From positions 434,001 to 498,000 of the forward strand of contig NZ_CP104382.1 of assembly GCF_030582395.1 (NCBI RefSeq): a stretch of DNA of 64,000 nt. The letters run 5' to 3'. This DNA comes from Ralstonia pickettii. GTDB taxonomy: Bacteria > Pseudomonadota > Gammaproteobacteria > Burkholderiales > Burkholderiaceae. This document shows, in pieces, positions 1 to 8,914 of this stretch. The notes beneath the pieces were generated by a model, which did no database searches, was not told the origin of the DNA, and saw nothing but the letters and a program-made list of their open reading frames with translations. A program made the position numbers and the translations under genes. Numbering within the stretch: position 1 is the stretch's first letter; each line of letters starts with the position of its first letter.

Positions 1-62
1 TAACCGGGAATATTTGCGCAAAGCAGATGCCTGGATAAGGCGTTGTACCTCGCTTGTTCCAG

Positions 63-1130
63 CTAAAGCCCAAGCGCCTTGACAAACCGGTCGACGTGAA
101 CCGACCAGAGCTTGCCGCCGTAGTACATCAGAAGATGTCCGTCGCGCCCTGGCAGTTCAGCAGCGTGGATGAATTCAGTTGGACTTCCTCCGGCAGCGAA
201 GGCTCGGTACCAATTACCGGGAGCGTCGGGGCCCCAGTACTGATCGTTCTTCGCGTATAGCCATAAGCCTGGAATCTTCGTTGTCTTCCCGAGCTCTCCT
301 ATGACCTCGCGAAGTTGTTCTTGGTCGCAACTGTGACCGGGCGCGCCGTCGGGCCAACCGGCCGCGCCTCCAGCGAAGTTGATGTATCCAATCACGCCTG
401 GCGGTTGTGCCGCGACTGTAGCGATCGTGGCAAAACCGCCTGCAGACTGCCCCTCCAAAAGAATCCGGTCTTTGTCGACCCACGGCTGCATGCGCGTCCA
501 TGCCAGTGCAGTCATGGTGATATCTCGCGTGACCTTAACCAAATGCGGGAAATCGGGCTTGCTTGTACAGACGCCCGTGGCATTGAAGAGGGCTCCAGAG
601 GCCTCTTGGTCGGGACCCCCGGTCGCTCCATACCCCACGCGAATCGGGGCAACGACAGCAATGCCCTTGGCCAGCCAATATCGCACGTGACCTTTCGGGA
701 TCGGGTATTTCAAATTGGCGCGGTCTAGACGATCTGCCGAGCGGCCATGAGAAAAGATCAATGTCGGAAACGGACCGACACCTGCGGGTTTGTAGACTTC
801 GGCGCGCATATCGACATCGCCGCCAAACATGCCAGCACCCGGGACCGTAATGGAAACGATCTCCGGTTCAATGGGAGCCGTTATCGGTGCAGTGGACTGC
901 GCGGGAGCTTCGGCGGCTTCAGTCTGAACGCTGAAGAACAAGCCATGCGCAAAGACTGTGACTAGCAGGCCAGCTACCAGAATGACCTTGCTCACTATTG
1001 GACGTTTGCGTGCTTTTGCCTTCTGCGAGGGAACCTGATCGGGATTGGGCGACAGCTTGCCTGGAACGTGGGTAGCGGACATGGGTCTGGCGGAATGCGA
1101 TTGGCGGACAAACCTTGCAGTTGCACTCAT
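63..1130 (-). CDS. Exported alpha/beta hydrolase (dienelactone hydrolase/PET-hydrolase-like fold)
   Basis: The 355-residue protein has a basic N-terminus, then a hydrophobic stretch at about residues 47-62, so it is probably exported or membrane-anchored. The nucleophile elbow GQSAGG lies at residues 227-232 (Ser229). A downstream acidic residue (YAKNDQYWGPD) and a histidine near the C-terminus (GRDGHLLMY) fit a Ser-Asp-His triad. SHGRSADR at about 127-134 resembles the oxyanion-hole strand. The ATG at 1130 has no strong ribosome binding site. An internal ATG at 1082 is an equally possible start, so the long N-terminal tail may be overcalled. The substrate is unknown. The catalytic fold is seen in the sequence; the export is inferred. 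Confidence 0.8.
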   Translation of the reverse strand: MSATARFVRQSHSARPMSATHVPGKLSPNPDQVPSQKAKARKRPIVSKVILVAGLLVTVFAHGLFFSVQTEAAEAPAQSTAPITAPIEPEIVSITVPGAGMFGGDVDMRAEVYKPAGVGPFPTLIFSHGRSADRLDRANLKYPIPKGHVRYWLAKGIAVVAPIRVGYGATGGPDQEASGALFNATGVCTSKPDFPHLVKVTRDITMTALAWTRMQPWVDKDRILLEGQSAGGFATIATVAAQPPGVIGYINFAGGAAGWPDGAPGHSCDQEQLREVIGELGKTTKIPGLWLYAKNDQYWGPDAPGNWYRAFAAGGSPTEFIHAAELPGRDGHLLMYYGGKLWSVHVDRFVKALGL

Positions 1131-1350
1131 ACATCACAGTAGGACCACACCGTGTCGGCGGACGGCGCTCATTCTCTGGCCCAAAGCGCGGGTATGTAGC
1201 CTAACTGTTCACGGAATCTGTGAAATACCTTCGTATATTTTCTCTGCCCGCCGCAAAAAAAGCTCTCCCTCTTCTTGTCTACCCCGGCCGCGTTCCAATT
1301 GCACGGACAGGGTCCATCGATAGGGGTCTGATGTTTTCCAGCTCGCCGGT

Positions 1351-1677
1351 CTAAGTGGCGCTGCGGATCGCCCGAATCCGCTCCGCCCGCCGTGCCGCCA
1401 ACGCCGTGCTCGCATGGGCTTCTTCTTCGGCGGCTGCCTTTCGGGTTTTATAGGGCGACGAACTGGCAGACAATATCGGCGCGGAATTGTGTATGTCCTG
1501 AGCGAGCCAGCTCAGGTAATCCCTGCTCTCAGCGCGATACCGCTGGACCTCTGCCGCAGTCAGGCGAATCATGAAGCTGTAACCAAAAGCGCCATGATTG
1601 CAATTGGCATGGAGATACAGGGCGCCATTCGCTTCAAATAAAAACCAGCTGTGCGATTCGTAGTCCCGCACCTGCAT
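1351..1677 (-). CDS. Hypothetical protein, 108 aa
   Basis: I do not recognise a family. I chose the ATG at 1677 because GGAGAGG sits about five bases upstream. The frame stays open to 1725, but that extension has no such site. The first half is rich in aromatic residues (MQVRDYESHSWFLFEANG, NCNHGAFGYSF) and looks like a compact beta domain. The second half is an Ala/Arg/Glu-rich probable helix. It lies in a patch of short same-strand genes (1.3-3.1 kb) with no clear functional partners. Confidence 0.6.
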   Translation of the reverse strand: MQVRDYESHSWFLFEANGALYLHANCNHGAFGYSFMIRLTAAEVQRYRAESRDYLSWLAQDIHNSAPILSASSSPYKTRKAAAEEEAHASTALAARRAERIRAIRSAT

Positions 1678-1814
1678 TTGCCTCTCCGAGGCCAGGCGAT
1701 ATTGGTTTTTAGAATGGCGGATCAATCGTCCGGGCGCTTCAGCAGCAAATCCGCTCGGCTGATGCCCGTGGGAGCTGATGGCGCGCCGGCCGGCACTTTA
1801 TATCGGTTGTAGCC

Positions 1815-2096
1815 CTACAGGTATTGCTGAGGAAAGCGCTCGACCATCTCTGCCATTTCTGCATTGATCCAGGCTGCCTGGGCTTCAGCGCTCTCGGGAG
1901 GCGGCCCCATCAGGCGCTTCACGTGCGTCCGCCAGCCTCGCCCATTGGGCAGGCGGTCGCCAGCAGCGATGATCAAGGCAGCATTGGTGTGCTTGGCAAG
2001 CCGCGATCGGAGATGCCGGGGGGCTCCTGGAAGGAGTTGCCTGACGTGCCGCCAAGCGTTTTTCAAAGCCTCGGACAGGGCGCCGCAGGCCTGCAA
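1815..2096 (-). CDS. Hypothetical protein, 93 aa, TTG start
   Basis: No family is recognised. The protein is mixed alpha-helical and basic, with the distinctive segment GPPPESAEAQAAWINAEMAEM followed by a terminal PQQYL. The only start near the left edge of the upstream gene is TTG at 2096, 13 bases after the stop of the zinc-ribbon gene at 2110-2322. That tight spacing on the same strand suggests co-transcription. The start is uncertain because no good ribosome binding site precedes it. Confidence 0.45.
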   Translation of the reverse strand: MQACGALSEALKNAWRHVRQLLPGAPRHLRSRLAKHTNAALIIAAGDRLPNGRGWRTHVKRLMGPPPESAEAQAAWINAEMAEMVERFPQQYL

Positions 2097-2109
2097 CTTA
2101 ATAAGCTGC

Positions 2110-2322
2110 CTACTGGTCGAGCGACCATCCGGGATTGGGCACGTTCTTGCCTTCGCGATACGTCCAGTTCGCGCCGCACGTGCGGCAGATGAACGTACTG
2201 ACCGTGACAGCTGCAGCCTTGGAAACCTTGATGCGCTGGGTGTCTGTGATTCTCAGAAAGGCATGGCCTGGCGCACCAAGCTGATGGACTTCAATCGCAA
2301 GGCAAGCGGGGCAGAGTGTCAT
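2110..2322 (-). CDS. Small zinc-ribbon-like protein, 70 aa
   Basis: The ATG at 2322 follows a GAGAGGA ribosome binding site. Two CxxC knuckles, CPAC at residues 4-7 and CRTC near residue 46, are about 40 residues apart, which fits a treble-clef or zinc-ribbon fold binding one metal ion. No catalytic motif is visible. It is probably the first gene of a two-gene unit with the 93-residue protein downstream. The metal site is inferred from cysteine spacing only. Confidence 0.6.
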   Translation of the reverse strand: MTLCPACLAIEVHQLGAPGHAFLRITDTQRIKVSKAAAVTVSTFICRTCGANWTYREGKNVPNPGWSLDQ

Positions 2323-2369
2323 GCCGATTCCTCTCTCAAATAATGTGGATCTGATGCCGCGGACGCCGT

Positions 2370-2624
2370 CTACACGCCAAAGACAGGCGCGCCGTACTTC
2401 AACAGTAACTGCTCGATCTGGCTCATGTCGTCGGTGCGCGGCGTTCTATCTTCCGTCACGCGTGACGGCCCGCCATAAACCGCGGCCACATGCCTGCGCA
2501 CGGTCAGCACGTCATTGGCCGGTGGCGCGACGATGATCGCCTCACCCGGCACGTGACGATAGCTGCCATCTTTCCAGCCATCGGGGGTCAGATGCAACTC
2601 TTCCCATTCTTCGATAACAGACAT
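2370..2624 (-). CDS. Hypothetical protein, 84 aa
   Basis: I chose the ATG at 2624 because AAAGGA lies about seven bases upstream. An in-frame start at 2681 gives a low-complexity extension and no such site. The sequence begins MSVIEEWEELHLTPDGW and continues with a Val-rich core (PGEAIIVAPPANDVLTV), so it is probably a small alpha/beta protein. No known domain is recognised. It sits between the 121-residue hypothetical gene upstream and the zinc-ribbon gene downstream, all on the same strand. Confidence 0.6.
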   Translation of the reverse strand: MSVIEEWEELHLTPDGWKDGSYRHVPGEAIIVAPPANDVLTVRRHVAAVYGGPSRVTEDRTPRTDDMSQIEQLLLKYGAPVFGV

Positions 2625-2705
2625 GGTGATTTCCTTTGTGTTGATGGCCGGCGTGTGCCTGTGTTGCCGCAACCGGAACATGCCGTCCGGCGCGGCTCGC
2701 GTGGT

Positions 2706-3071
2706 TCAGTTCTTGTTGTGATGGGGCACCAAGCGTGCGATGGCGGCTCTGCCGGCAACGCGCGCGGCATGCGTAGCGAGCGCTTCAGTGCCATGCACGT
2801 TATGCCGCAACGAGACGTTAGCGAGGATGCGTTCTGCGCCATCCCGGTATTCGTTGATGAGATAGGTGGCAAACCACACGCCGGGTTCTTGTTCAATTGG
2901 GTACACGGATACCGTGTACGGGGAGTCGATTGTGTTCAATGCACTGCCAGGTTTCGGACGAGAGCGGATGGCAGCCTTGGAATGCCTGAGCAAACCAATG
3001 CCTGCAGATGAGCTACGCCACGATGGGTAAAGCCAACGCTTTCGGATCATGCATGCAAATGCATGGCGCAA
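2706..3071 (-). CDS. Hypothetical protein, up to 121 aa, start uncertain
   Basis: The protein-like part is the C-terminal two thirds: NTIDSPYTVSVYPIEQEPG, then a beta-rich stretch with WFATYLINEYRDG, then an Ala-rich helix. The N-terminal 44 residues are basic and irregular. The real start may be the in-frame TTG at 2939, which removes them and would give about 77 residues. Neither start has a strong ribosome binding site. No family is recognised. Confidence 0.5.
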   Translation of the reverse strand: MRHAFACMIRKRWLYPSWRSSSAGIGLLRHSKAAIRSRPKPGSALNTIDSPYTVSVYPIEQEPGVWFATYLINEYRDGAERILANVSLRHNVHGTEALATHAARVAGRAAIARLVPHHNKN

Positions 3072-3645
3072 GCGATTGGAAACGGAGTGACCGTACTTGC
3101 GTAGGCCCGCGCCTAGTACATGCGCGCTGCATACGGAGCGGATAAATCGCCGGTCAGTTAGGTGGTGGGCCGCGTGGCCCAGGATGATTCGGGTGTACGC
3201 CCGACGGGTGACCAGCGTTTTGTAAGTCTTCTTGCTGGGCAGCCAGCCCGATCGGTTCGAATGACGGGCGAAGGTTGCGCATGGTAACCGCTTCTCGCAA
3301 CGCCTGCGCCGTCTTCAGCGACATGTCCGCGCGCACACGTTGTTTTCCTGTCTACTGCACTGCGGTCCCTGGGCGCCCACAACATGCTGTTCGCCGCCTG
3401 GAAAGATCGTCATACCGCCGAGCATGGATCGGAGTACAGTGGCACACCGACAACGGTGCGCCGGATCATGCTTCCATTGGTACGAAAAATCGGTACGAAA
3501 GCACGGTGACCCGCACTTTTGATCACCGCGCCCGGTGGTTCCTACTGGGCAGACACGCCCTGCACACCGTCATCTTCGCCTGTTCCGCACACGGACGTCT
3601 GCCTGCTGATGCTCCGACTCGCGATGTAAGTCATGGAGATCCGTG
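3072..3645. other. Intergenic stretch without a supportable gene
   Basis: Short open frames exist on both strands here. None has a convincing ribosome binding site or protein-like composition, and overlapping frames on opposite strands look equally (un)likely. No hairpin followed by a T-run, repeat or tRNA-like structure was noticed. Base composition is somewhat less GC-biased than in the neighbouring housekeeping genes. Confidence 0.4.
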
Positions 3646-3975
3646 ATGCTCGACCTGGTCGCGTTTACCAAACCGGTGCTCGATGAAATTACCGGGCAGG
3701 ATGTGCGGACCTGGAACTCCGGCCCCGGTGTGCTGGCGGCAAACTGGCAGGTGCCTGAGCTGGGTAGCCGCATCTGGCGTGTGAGGACGCTGAACATCGC
3801 ATTCACGCACGATGTCATGAATCAGTTGACGCACGCAGATCGGCAAGACCTCTGTCAGCTGCAGTGCGTGCTTGACCGCTTTCTGCGCGCGCATCTGGGC
3901 ATGCATGCCCAGGCGCACCCGGAAGATCGTACGGTTGTCATCATCACCGTCGATCATCTCGGAGTGGATTCCTGA
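3646..3975 (+). CDS. Hypothetical protein, 109 aa
   Basis: The ATG at 3646 follows GGAGAT with good spacing; an adjacent in-frame GTG at 3643 is the alternative. The sequence starts MLDLVAFTKPVLDEITG and has a balanced composition with a likely helix (HADRQDLCQLQCVLDRFL) and a hydrophobic C-terminal strand (RTVVIITVDHL). The opposite-strand frame over the same region is richer in His/Arg/Gln and less protein-like. No family is recognised. Confidence 0.45.
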   Translation: MLDLVAFTKPVLDEITGQDVRTWNSGPGVLAANWQVPELGSRIWRVRTLNIAFTHDVMNQLTHADRQDLCQLQCVLDRFLRAHLGMHAQAHPEDRTVVIITVDHLGVDS

Positions 3976-4128
3976 CCGTCGGCCAATCGGTGGATGCCGT
4001 TTGGCGAAGACGTCATCGATGGACTCGTTGTAACAGGCGCGCCGTGATCCTGTTGCACCTTTGCGCTTTTTGTCCCTGATCACTTAGAGGTTGCGATCCG
4101 GGCCGTGCATGACCACCCAGGAAACAAC

Positions 4129-4528
4129 ATGACATCCGCGTCCGACAATACGAGCTTTCTCTGCACACTTCCCGGAGCGGCAAAGGGCATGGCGTATTCC
4201 GTCACCGTCGGCTTTGTCTGCGATGGGCAACCGAACTGCGTGCAGTTCACCAGTTTCGTGGGCGACGGAAGACGGTCTTTCAGGGTATTGGCACAGGCGT
4301 CCGATCTGGCATCCGCTGCCGCGGGTAGCGTTGAGGCCCTGTGTCGCTTAGCCATCGGACAAGTCATGCGAGACAGCCTCTACGCAAAAACGGAACAAGG
4401 CGACCATACCCTCGATATGCGCGTGCAGCCTTGGGACGGAGACTTGAGACCGGCGGGGTCACGTGGTGTACAACGGCCGCTTCGTCCGCATTTGCTTGTT
4501 CGCGAATAGTTCTATGGAACCGGCATAA
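4129..4528 (+). pseudogene. Small hypothetical gene, probably frameshifted near its 3' end
   Basis: The ATG at 4129 follows CAGGAAACAAC and opens a protein-like frame (MAYSVTVGFVCDG and onward). As sequenced, this frame changes character after DGDLRPAG and ends at 4509 with an Arg/Pro-rich tail. Removing one G from the GGGG run at 4455-4458 continues the protein as HVVYNGRFVRICLFANSS and ends at the TAA at 4526-4528, giving about 132 residues. That continuation is far more protein-like than the encoded tail. This suggests a one-base insertion or a sequencing error. Function unknown. Confidence 0.5.
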
Positions 4529-4568
4529 ACAGCGTACAGTGAGGCCACCCCTTCCAACGGAGATTGCT

Positions 4569-4835
4569 GTGGACGCCTATCCGATTTGCCGCTACAAGGG
4601 GTTCGATGTTTACCCCCTGATCTATCTGTTTGATGCCCCTCGTGAATGGCATGAGCGGCGTCCCGACCGGTCTTACAGCGCCTCCGTATTGATCTGCCAG
4701 GAAGGCGAGCCGCCGAGCGGCGAGCATTCCCGTATTTTCGCGCTGCCGGCTGACCAGTGGGAAAGCATCGGCGTTGCCAAACGTGCGGCGACGAAGATGG
4801 CTGAGGCCATCATTGATGGCTTTGTCGCTCAGTAG
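4569..4835 (+). CDS. Hypothetical protein, 88 aa, GTG start
   Basis: I chose the GTG at 4569 because AACGGAG lies just upstream and the protein-like sequence begins there (VDAYPICRYKGFDVYPLIY). The much longer open frame leftward is low-quality sequence. The protein looks like a small alpha/beta domain with a central Ser/Glu-rich loop and an amphipathic C-terminal helix (AKRAATKMAEAIIDGFV). No family is assigned. It follows the frameshifted gene by 40 bases and may belong to the same unit. Confidence 0.6.
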   Translation: MDAYPICRYKGFDVYPLIYLFDAPREWHERRPDRSYSASVLICQEGEPPSGEHSRIFALPADQWESIGVAKRAATKMAEAIIDGFVAQ

Positions 4836-5037
4836 CCAATTCCCGGGTACCGTCTGCCGCACCGGGCCAGCGAACTTACGCCGAGCAGCCGCAAGCACAC
4901 CACTGCATGGTTCAGTTGCGGGTCGTCCCTAGCCAATGATGTGACCGCGGGTGCCGTTGCAGCGTATTGCACGCAATCCGGCTTGATCTCGACAGTGTGT
5001 ATGGGCTCGTCGGCGGTGGGTCGGCACTCCGACACCG

Positions 5038-5607
5038 CTATGGATGAAGCTTCTCGCCCTTGTTCAACATGTCGATGAACTGAGCGATCTTCTTTGCGCG
5101 CGTCTCGGCCTTCTTCACGTTCTGGATTCTGAACAGAATCGCGTACCGGTTCTGACTGTTCAGGGTCGCGAAGAACTGCTTGGCTTTGGGGTTGGCCCCC
5201 AGAGCCTGCTGGAGATCATCCGGCACGGTCGACGTACTCGCAGACGAATAGGCAGCCTCCCAGCGCCCGTCGCCCTTGGCTAGCTCGACGGCGCGGAGCC
5301 CAGCGGGGCGCATCCTCCCGGCCGCGATCAAAGCTTCCGCCTTGGTGGTATTGATCTTCGACCAGATGCTTTTGGCGGTCCTGGGCGTAAATCGTTGCAG
5401 CCAGTAGTGGGCATTTTCGGCCTGCTTTTGCCCGTCAATCCATCCGTAGCACAGGGCGCTCTCGAGTGCCTCGGCATAAGAGACGGTGGAGTCTTCGGCC
5501 GTCCGCTTTGCGATGCGCAGCCACACACCGGCGGCTGTCTCGCCGTTGGTTTCGAGCCAAGCCTCCCAGGCTTGCTGACTGGTGAACGTCAGTATTGGAT
5601 TGTGCAT
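5038..5607 (-). CDS. YdeI/OmpD-associated family protein, 189 aa
   Basis: The N-terminal half carries the family pattern W-x-WLETN, GVWLRIAK, SYAEALESALCYGWIDGQ and RFTPRTAKSIWSKIN. The C-terminal half is a helical, Lys-rich domain (NRYAILFRIQNVKKAETRAKKIAQF) seen in the longer members of this family. Length is normal. Members have been called bacteriocin-protection or OmpD-associated proteins, but the biochemical role is not settled. It runs in the same direction as the lipocalin-like gene upstream and is separated from it by 40 bases. Confidence 0.85.
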   Translation of the reverse strand: MHNPILTFTSQQAWEAWLETNGETAAGVWLRIAKRTAEDSTVSYAEALESALCYGWIDGQKQAENAHYWLQRFTPRTAKSIWSKINTTKAEALIAAGRMRPAGLRAVELAKGDGRWEAAYSSASTSTVPDDLQQALGANPKAKQFFATLNSQNRYAILFRIQNVKKAETRAKKIAQFIDMLNKGEKLHP

Positions 5608-5647
5608 CGCGCTAAATCGGCACTGGCCGTCGGGTTCGTAGCCCCAT

Positions 5648-6073
5648 TTACTCGCGCCTGAAACTCAGCACCCCCCTTCCAGTTGGATGTCCGGAGATCA
5701 ACGGGTTCGGCATCCATGCCGTGCGGACCTCAAGCGTATCTGCATCGAGCGTGTAGAAGCGCTCTTGCTCCGTGCCGTTCCAGGCTTCATTCCAGCTGGC
5801 ATCGACCTTTGTGATGAAGCGGTCTCCGTCGACCCGATACCGGCCCGTATAGGCCAGCACCGTGCGGAACAGCGCCACGAGCTTCTCGTCCGTGTTGCCG
5901 GGCTCCCGCGCCTTTGCGGTCAGGAGCACCATCATGCGGCCATCGGCGCCGAAGATCAGTGACCCCTTGGGATCGGCGCCCCAAGGCTGCTTGCGCGCCT
6001 TCGTATCGTGAAGCTCGGTTTCGAAAGCCACCAGCCGCCAGCTACCGTACAGTTTTGCCGCGTGTTCAGACAT
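5648..6073 (-). CDS. Lipocalin-like domain protein, 141 aa
   Basis: Starting at MSEHAAKLYGSWRLVAFET, the protein has the GSWRL opening motif, the GLLIF-like turn (GSLIFGADGRMMVLL), the YTGRYRVDGDRFITKVDASWNEAW segment and the closing strand GRGVLSFRR typical of lipocalin_5-type small barrels. An upstream ATG at 6133 is in frame, but the extra 20 residues do not resemble the family. No signal peptide is present, so it is probably cytosolic. Ligand unknown. Confidence 0.8.
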   Translation of the reverse strand: MSEHAAKLYGSWRLVAFETELHDTKARKQPWGADPKGSLIFGADGRMMVLLTAKAREPGNTDEKLVALFRTVLAYTGRYRVDGDRFITKVDASWNEAWNGTEQERFYTLDADTLEVRTAWMPNPLISGHPTGRGVLSFRRE

Positions 6074-6095
6074 GGTTCTTCCTGTCATCGTCCGT

Positions 6096-6758
6096 TCAAA
6101 TGTGGGTAGGAGATGGCCGCCGCAACACCACATGCGTTGCCTTTTCCGACGCTACGGATTCAACACACGTGTAGCCCAGCGCCCGCAGATCAATGCCTTC
6201 GAACAGCGGTTCCCCACGGCCAAGCAAGACGGGAGAGATCGCAATGTGCAGCTCATCGATAAGGCCCTCACGAAGGTACTGCCGAATGGTGTCCGGCCCA
6301 CCGCCGATTCGTACATCTTGCCCGCCGGCAGCCTCGCGGGCATGGTCCAGCGCTTCGCGAATGCCGCCTGTGATGAAGTGGAACGTTGTGCCGCCCTCCA
6401 TTTCGAGTGGCGCACGCGCGTAGTGGGTCAATACGAAAACGGGAACGTGATACGGCGGGTTGTCGCCCCACCAGCCTTTCCAAGTGTCGTCAGGCCAATC
6501 GCCGCGAACGGGGCCGAACATGTTCCGCCCGAGAATCCATGCGCCTACGTTCTGAAAACTGCGGGCAGCAAAGTCGTTGTCGACGCCGGTTATGCCGCCC
6601 TCCTTGCCGAGCACGGCCTGCTGGAATGTGCGCGTCGCAACGAGCCACTGGTGCAGCTCTGTCCCGCCAATGCCGAGCGGGTTGGTAATGTCCTGGTCCG
6701 GACCGGCGCCGTATCCGTCAAGCGATAGGGTGAAGCCCTCAACGCGAACACGTGTCAT
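6096..6758 (-). CDS. Dihydrofolate reductase-like (RibD C-terminal domain) family protein, 220 aa
   Basis: The start ATG at 6758 follows a GGAG ribosome binding site; the open frame continues upstream but is not protein-like. The sequence has the family landmarks SLDGYGAGPDQ near the N-terminus, GRNMFGP in the middle, GGADTIRQYL-type nucleotide-site (GGGPDTIRQYLREGLIDEL) and the closing HIAISPVLLGRGEPLF. Members bind NADPH and reduce pterin- or flavin-precursor-like substrates, but this subgroup's true substrate is unknown. It lies head to head with rdgC, 172 bases away. Confidence 0.85.
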   Translation of the reverse strand: MTRVRVEGFTLSLDGYGAGPDQDITNPLGIGGTELHQWLVATRTFQQAVLGKEGGITGVDNDFAARSFQNVGAWILGRNMFGPVRGDWPDDTWKGWWGDNPPYHVPVFVLTHYARAPLEMEGGTTFHFITGGIREALDHAREAAGGQDVRIGGGPDTIRQYLREGLIDELHIAISPVLLGRGEPLFEGIDLRALGYTCVESVASEKATHVVLRRPSPTHI

Positions 6759-6930
6759 CGTTTGTCTCCAACTCCAATGCGACGCCCGATCGGTCATCAG
6801 CGGATGCCGGCGTCGGGACCTGCATATTAGTACCAGCGCCACCCGAACGCGCCGAGCACGCCGGGCGAACATCGGCCGTTGGGGGGAGAGCCCCGCCATC
6901 AATTAGAATCGCACACTTTGCCGACCTCCC

Positions 6931-7854
6931 ATGTGGTTCAAAAACCTCCAGCTTCATCGTCTGCCGGCACCTTGGGCCGTGACCCCTGACCAGCTTGAAA
7001 AGTGGCTGGCACCCCACGCGTTTCAACCGGGCAACAGCGTAGAAAAGCAGACCTTCGGCTGGGCCTCGCCGCGTGACGACGGCGCGCTCGTATATTCAAA
7101 CAACGGGCAGATGCTGCTGATGTTCCGCGCCGAGAAGAAGCTGCTGCCCGCGTCCGTCATCAATCAGGTCACCAAGGCCCGGGCGCTTGAACTGGAGGAG
7201 CAGCAGGGCTTCAAGCCCGGCCGAAAGCAACTGCGCGAACTCAAGGAGCAGGTGACTGACGAACTGCTGCCGCGCGCGTTCAGCATTCGCCGCGATACCC
7301 GTGTGTGGATCGATACGGCAAATGGCTGGCTCGTGATCGATGCAGCTTCGCAGGCGGTTGCCGACGACGTGCGCGGCCTGCTCGTCAAGTCGATCGATCA
7401 ATTGCCACTCACCAGCGTGCATGTGAAGCATTCGCCTGTTGCGGCGATGACGGAGTGGCTGCTCTCCGGCGAGGCGCCCGGCGGCTTCACCGTCGACCAG
7501 GACGCCGAGTTGCGCTCGACGGGCGAGGGCGGCGCCACGGTGCGATACGTTGGCCACGCGCTCGAAGCGGAAGACATGCGTCGGCATATCGAAGCCGGCA
7601 AGCAGTGCATGCGCCTTGCCATGACGTGGGACGACCGCGTCTCGTTCGTGCTGACGCCGTCGCTGTTGATCAAGCGTGTCACGCCGCTCGACGTGATCAA
7701 GGAAGCCGAAGACCCCACTGCCCAGAACGACGACGAGCGCTTCGACTCGGATGCCGCACTGATGACCGGTGAACTGTCGCGGATGCTGTCCGACCTGATC
7801 GACAGCCTTGGCGGCGATCAACTCGATGCCGTTCCACAGGCCAAGGCGGCCTGA
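6931..7854 (+). CDS. rdgC: Recombination-associated protein RdgC
   Basis: The 307-residue length and N-terminus [11 protein letters not shown] are typical of RdgC. The [31 protein letters not shown] segment, the conserved [20 protein letters not shown] block and the helical C-terminus match the family. RdgC forms a ring-shaped dimer around double-stranded DNA and limits RecA-dependent recombination; this is known from E. coli and Neisseria. It is followed by a LysR gene on the opposite strand, so it is probably monocistronic. Confidence 0.95.
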   Translation: MWFKNLQLHRLPAPWAVTPDQLEKWLAPHAFQPGNSVEKQTFGWASPRDDGALVYSNNGQMLLMFRAEKKLLPASVINQVTKARALELEEQQGFKPGRKQLRELKEQVTDELLPRAFSIRRDTRVWIDTANGWLVIDAASQAVADDVRGLLVKSIDQLPLTSVHVKHSPVAAMTEWLLSGEAPGGFTVDQDAELRSTGEGGATVRYVGHALEAEDMRRHIEAGKQCMRLAMTWDDRVSFVLTPSLLIKRVTPLDVIKEAEDPTAQNDDERFDSDAALMTGELSRMLSDLIDSLGGDQLDAVPQAKAA

Positions 7855-7931
7855 GTTTCGTCAGGCGGCTTGAAGTTGCGCAGACGGCGGTGCAGGTCGA
7901 CGAGGCCGTCTTGTCGTAACGTGAGCGTTGC

Positions 7932-8789
7932 TCAGTCCGCTCGCCCGGCGCGCAAGTCGCTCTTGCGGATGAGCTGCAAGAGCGTCTCCGCGGGCTTGCT
8001 CAGGCGCCGCGCCGACAACGTGATGAATTCGATGGCCGGCAGCGGCGGTAAAACGTCGCCGTTGACCGGCGGCACTAGCCCGCCGCCCGCCAGGTTCTGC
8101 GCACGCACGGTAATCCCCAATCCGCCGCGGGCCGCGGCAATACATCCGGAATGACTGCTGCTGGTGCAGACGATGCGCCACAGCCAACCTGCTGCGGCCA
8201 ACGTGTCGAGCACGATCGAGCGCGTCACGCTCGGCTCGTTGACGAGGATGAGCGGCAGTGGCTGACTTACGTCAACCACGGTCCCGGGCCGGGCCAGCCA
8301 TTCGAGCTGCCCTCGGAATAGCGGGACACCACGTCGGCCGCCTTCGCGGCGCTTGCCGACAATCAGGTCAAGCGAGCCGTCTTCGATGCCTTCGTACAGT
8401 TTGCTGGTCATCCCCATCGTGATCTCGAGTTCGACATCGGGATGCGTTGCCCGAAACGCCGCCAGCAGGTTGGGCAGCGGCCCCTGCGCCAGGTCTTCCG
8501 ATGAACCGAGCCGAACGCGACCCTGCAGCCGGGGCGCACTGAACTGCAGCTCGGCGCGCGCCAGGGATTCGAGGATCAGCTTGGCGTGGACGAGCAGCGC
8601 CTCGCCGTCGGGTGTGAGCGAGACCGAATGGGTGTCGCGCACAAACAGCCGCCGGTTTACGCTGTGTTCCAGCCGGCGGATGTGATCGCTGACAGACGAT
8701 TGCGACAGGTCAAGCTGCCGCCCGGCCTCCGTAAAGCTATGGGCCGCGGCCACGGTGGCGAAGGTTTGGATCCAGACGGGATTGAGCAT
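7932..8789 (-). CDS. LysR-family transcriptional regulator, 285 aa
   Basis: I chose the ATG at 8789 (MLNPVWIQTFATVAAAHSF), which places the winged helix-turn-helix at the usual N-terminal position: FTEAGRQLDLSQSSVSDHIRRLE. An upstream in-frame start adds 26 unconserved residues. The effector domain follows (GRVRLGSSEDLAQGPLPNLL, then the DLIVG strand). It is divergently transcribed from the MFS exporter gene, with a 15-bp palindrome in the 125-bp gap between them. That arrangement suggests it controls the exporter and itself. Confidence 0.9.
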   Translation of the reverse strand: MLNPVWIQTFATVAAAHSFTEAGRQLDLSQSSVSDHIRRLEHSVNRRLFVRDTHSVSLTPDGEALLVHAKLILESLARAELQFSAPRLQGRVRLGSSEDLAQGPLPNLLAAFRATHPDVELEITMGMTSKLYEGIEDGSLDLIVGKRREGGRRGVPLFRGQLEWLARPGTVVDVSQPLPLILVNEPSVTRSIVLDTLAAAGWLWRIVCTSSSHSGCIAAARGGLGITVRAQNLAGGGLVPPVNGDVLPPLPAIEFITLSARRLSKPAETLLQLIRKSDLRAGRAD

Positions 8790-8801
8790 GCGGGCATTGT
8801 C

Positions 8802-8816
8802 ATCGGATATTCCGAT
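8802..8816. promoter_or_regulatory. Candidate LysR operator between divergent genes
   Basis: A perfect inverted repeat, ATCGGA-TAT-TCCGAT, lies in the LysR/exporter intergenic region. It contains the T-N11-A pattern typical of LysR-type binding sites. A second inverted repeat at 8878-8897 (TGTCCGG, 6-nt loop, CCGGACA) lies in the exporter leader, just before its ribosome binding site. Assignment to this regulator is inferred from position. Confidence 0.5.
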
Positions 8817-8914
8817 CACAGTCAACGTCTCTAGAGGGGTTCCCGATTGGCCCCTCATCGGTAGCATTGCGAGTGGATGTCCGGCGCTTTCCGGACAGGC
8901 ATTCCAGGATTCAC

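Noticed and set aside
3631-4083. Minus-strand 150-codon frame
   Set aside because: It overlaps the plus-strand gene at 3646, which has a ribosome binding site and a more protein-like composition.
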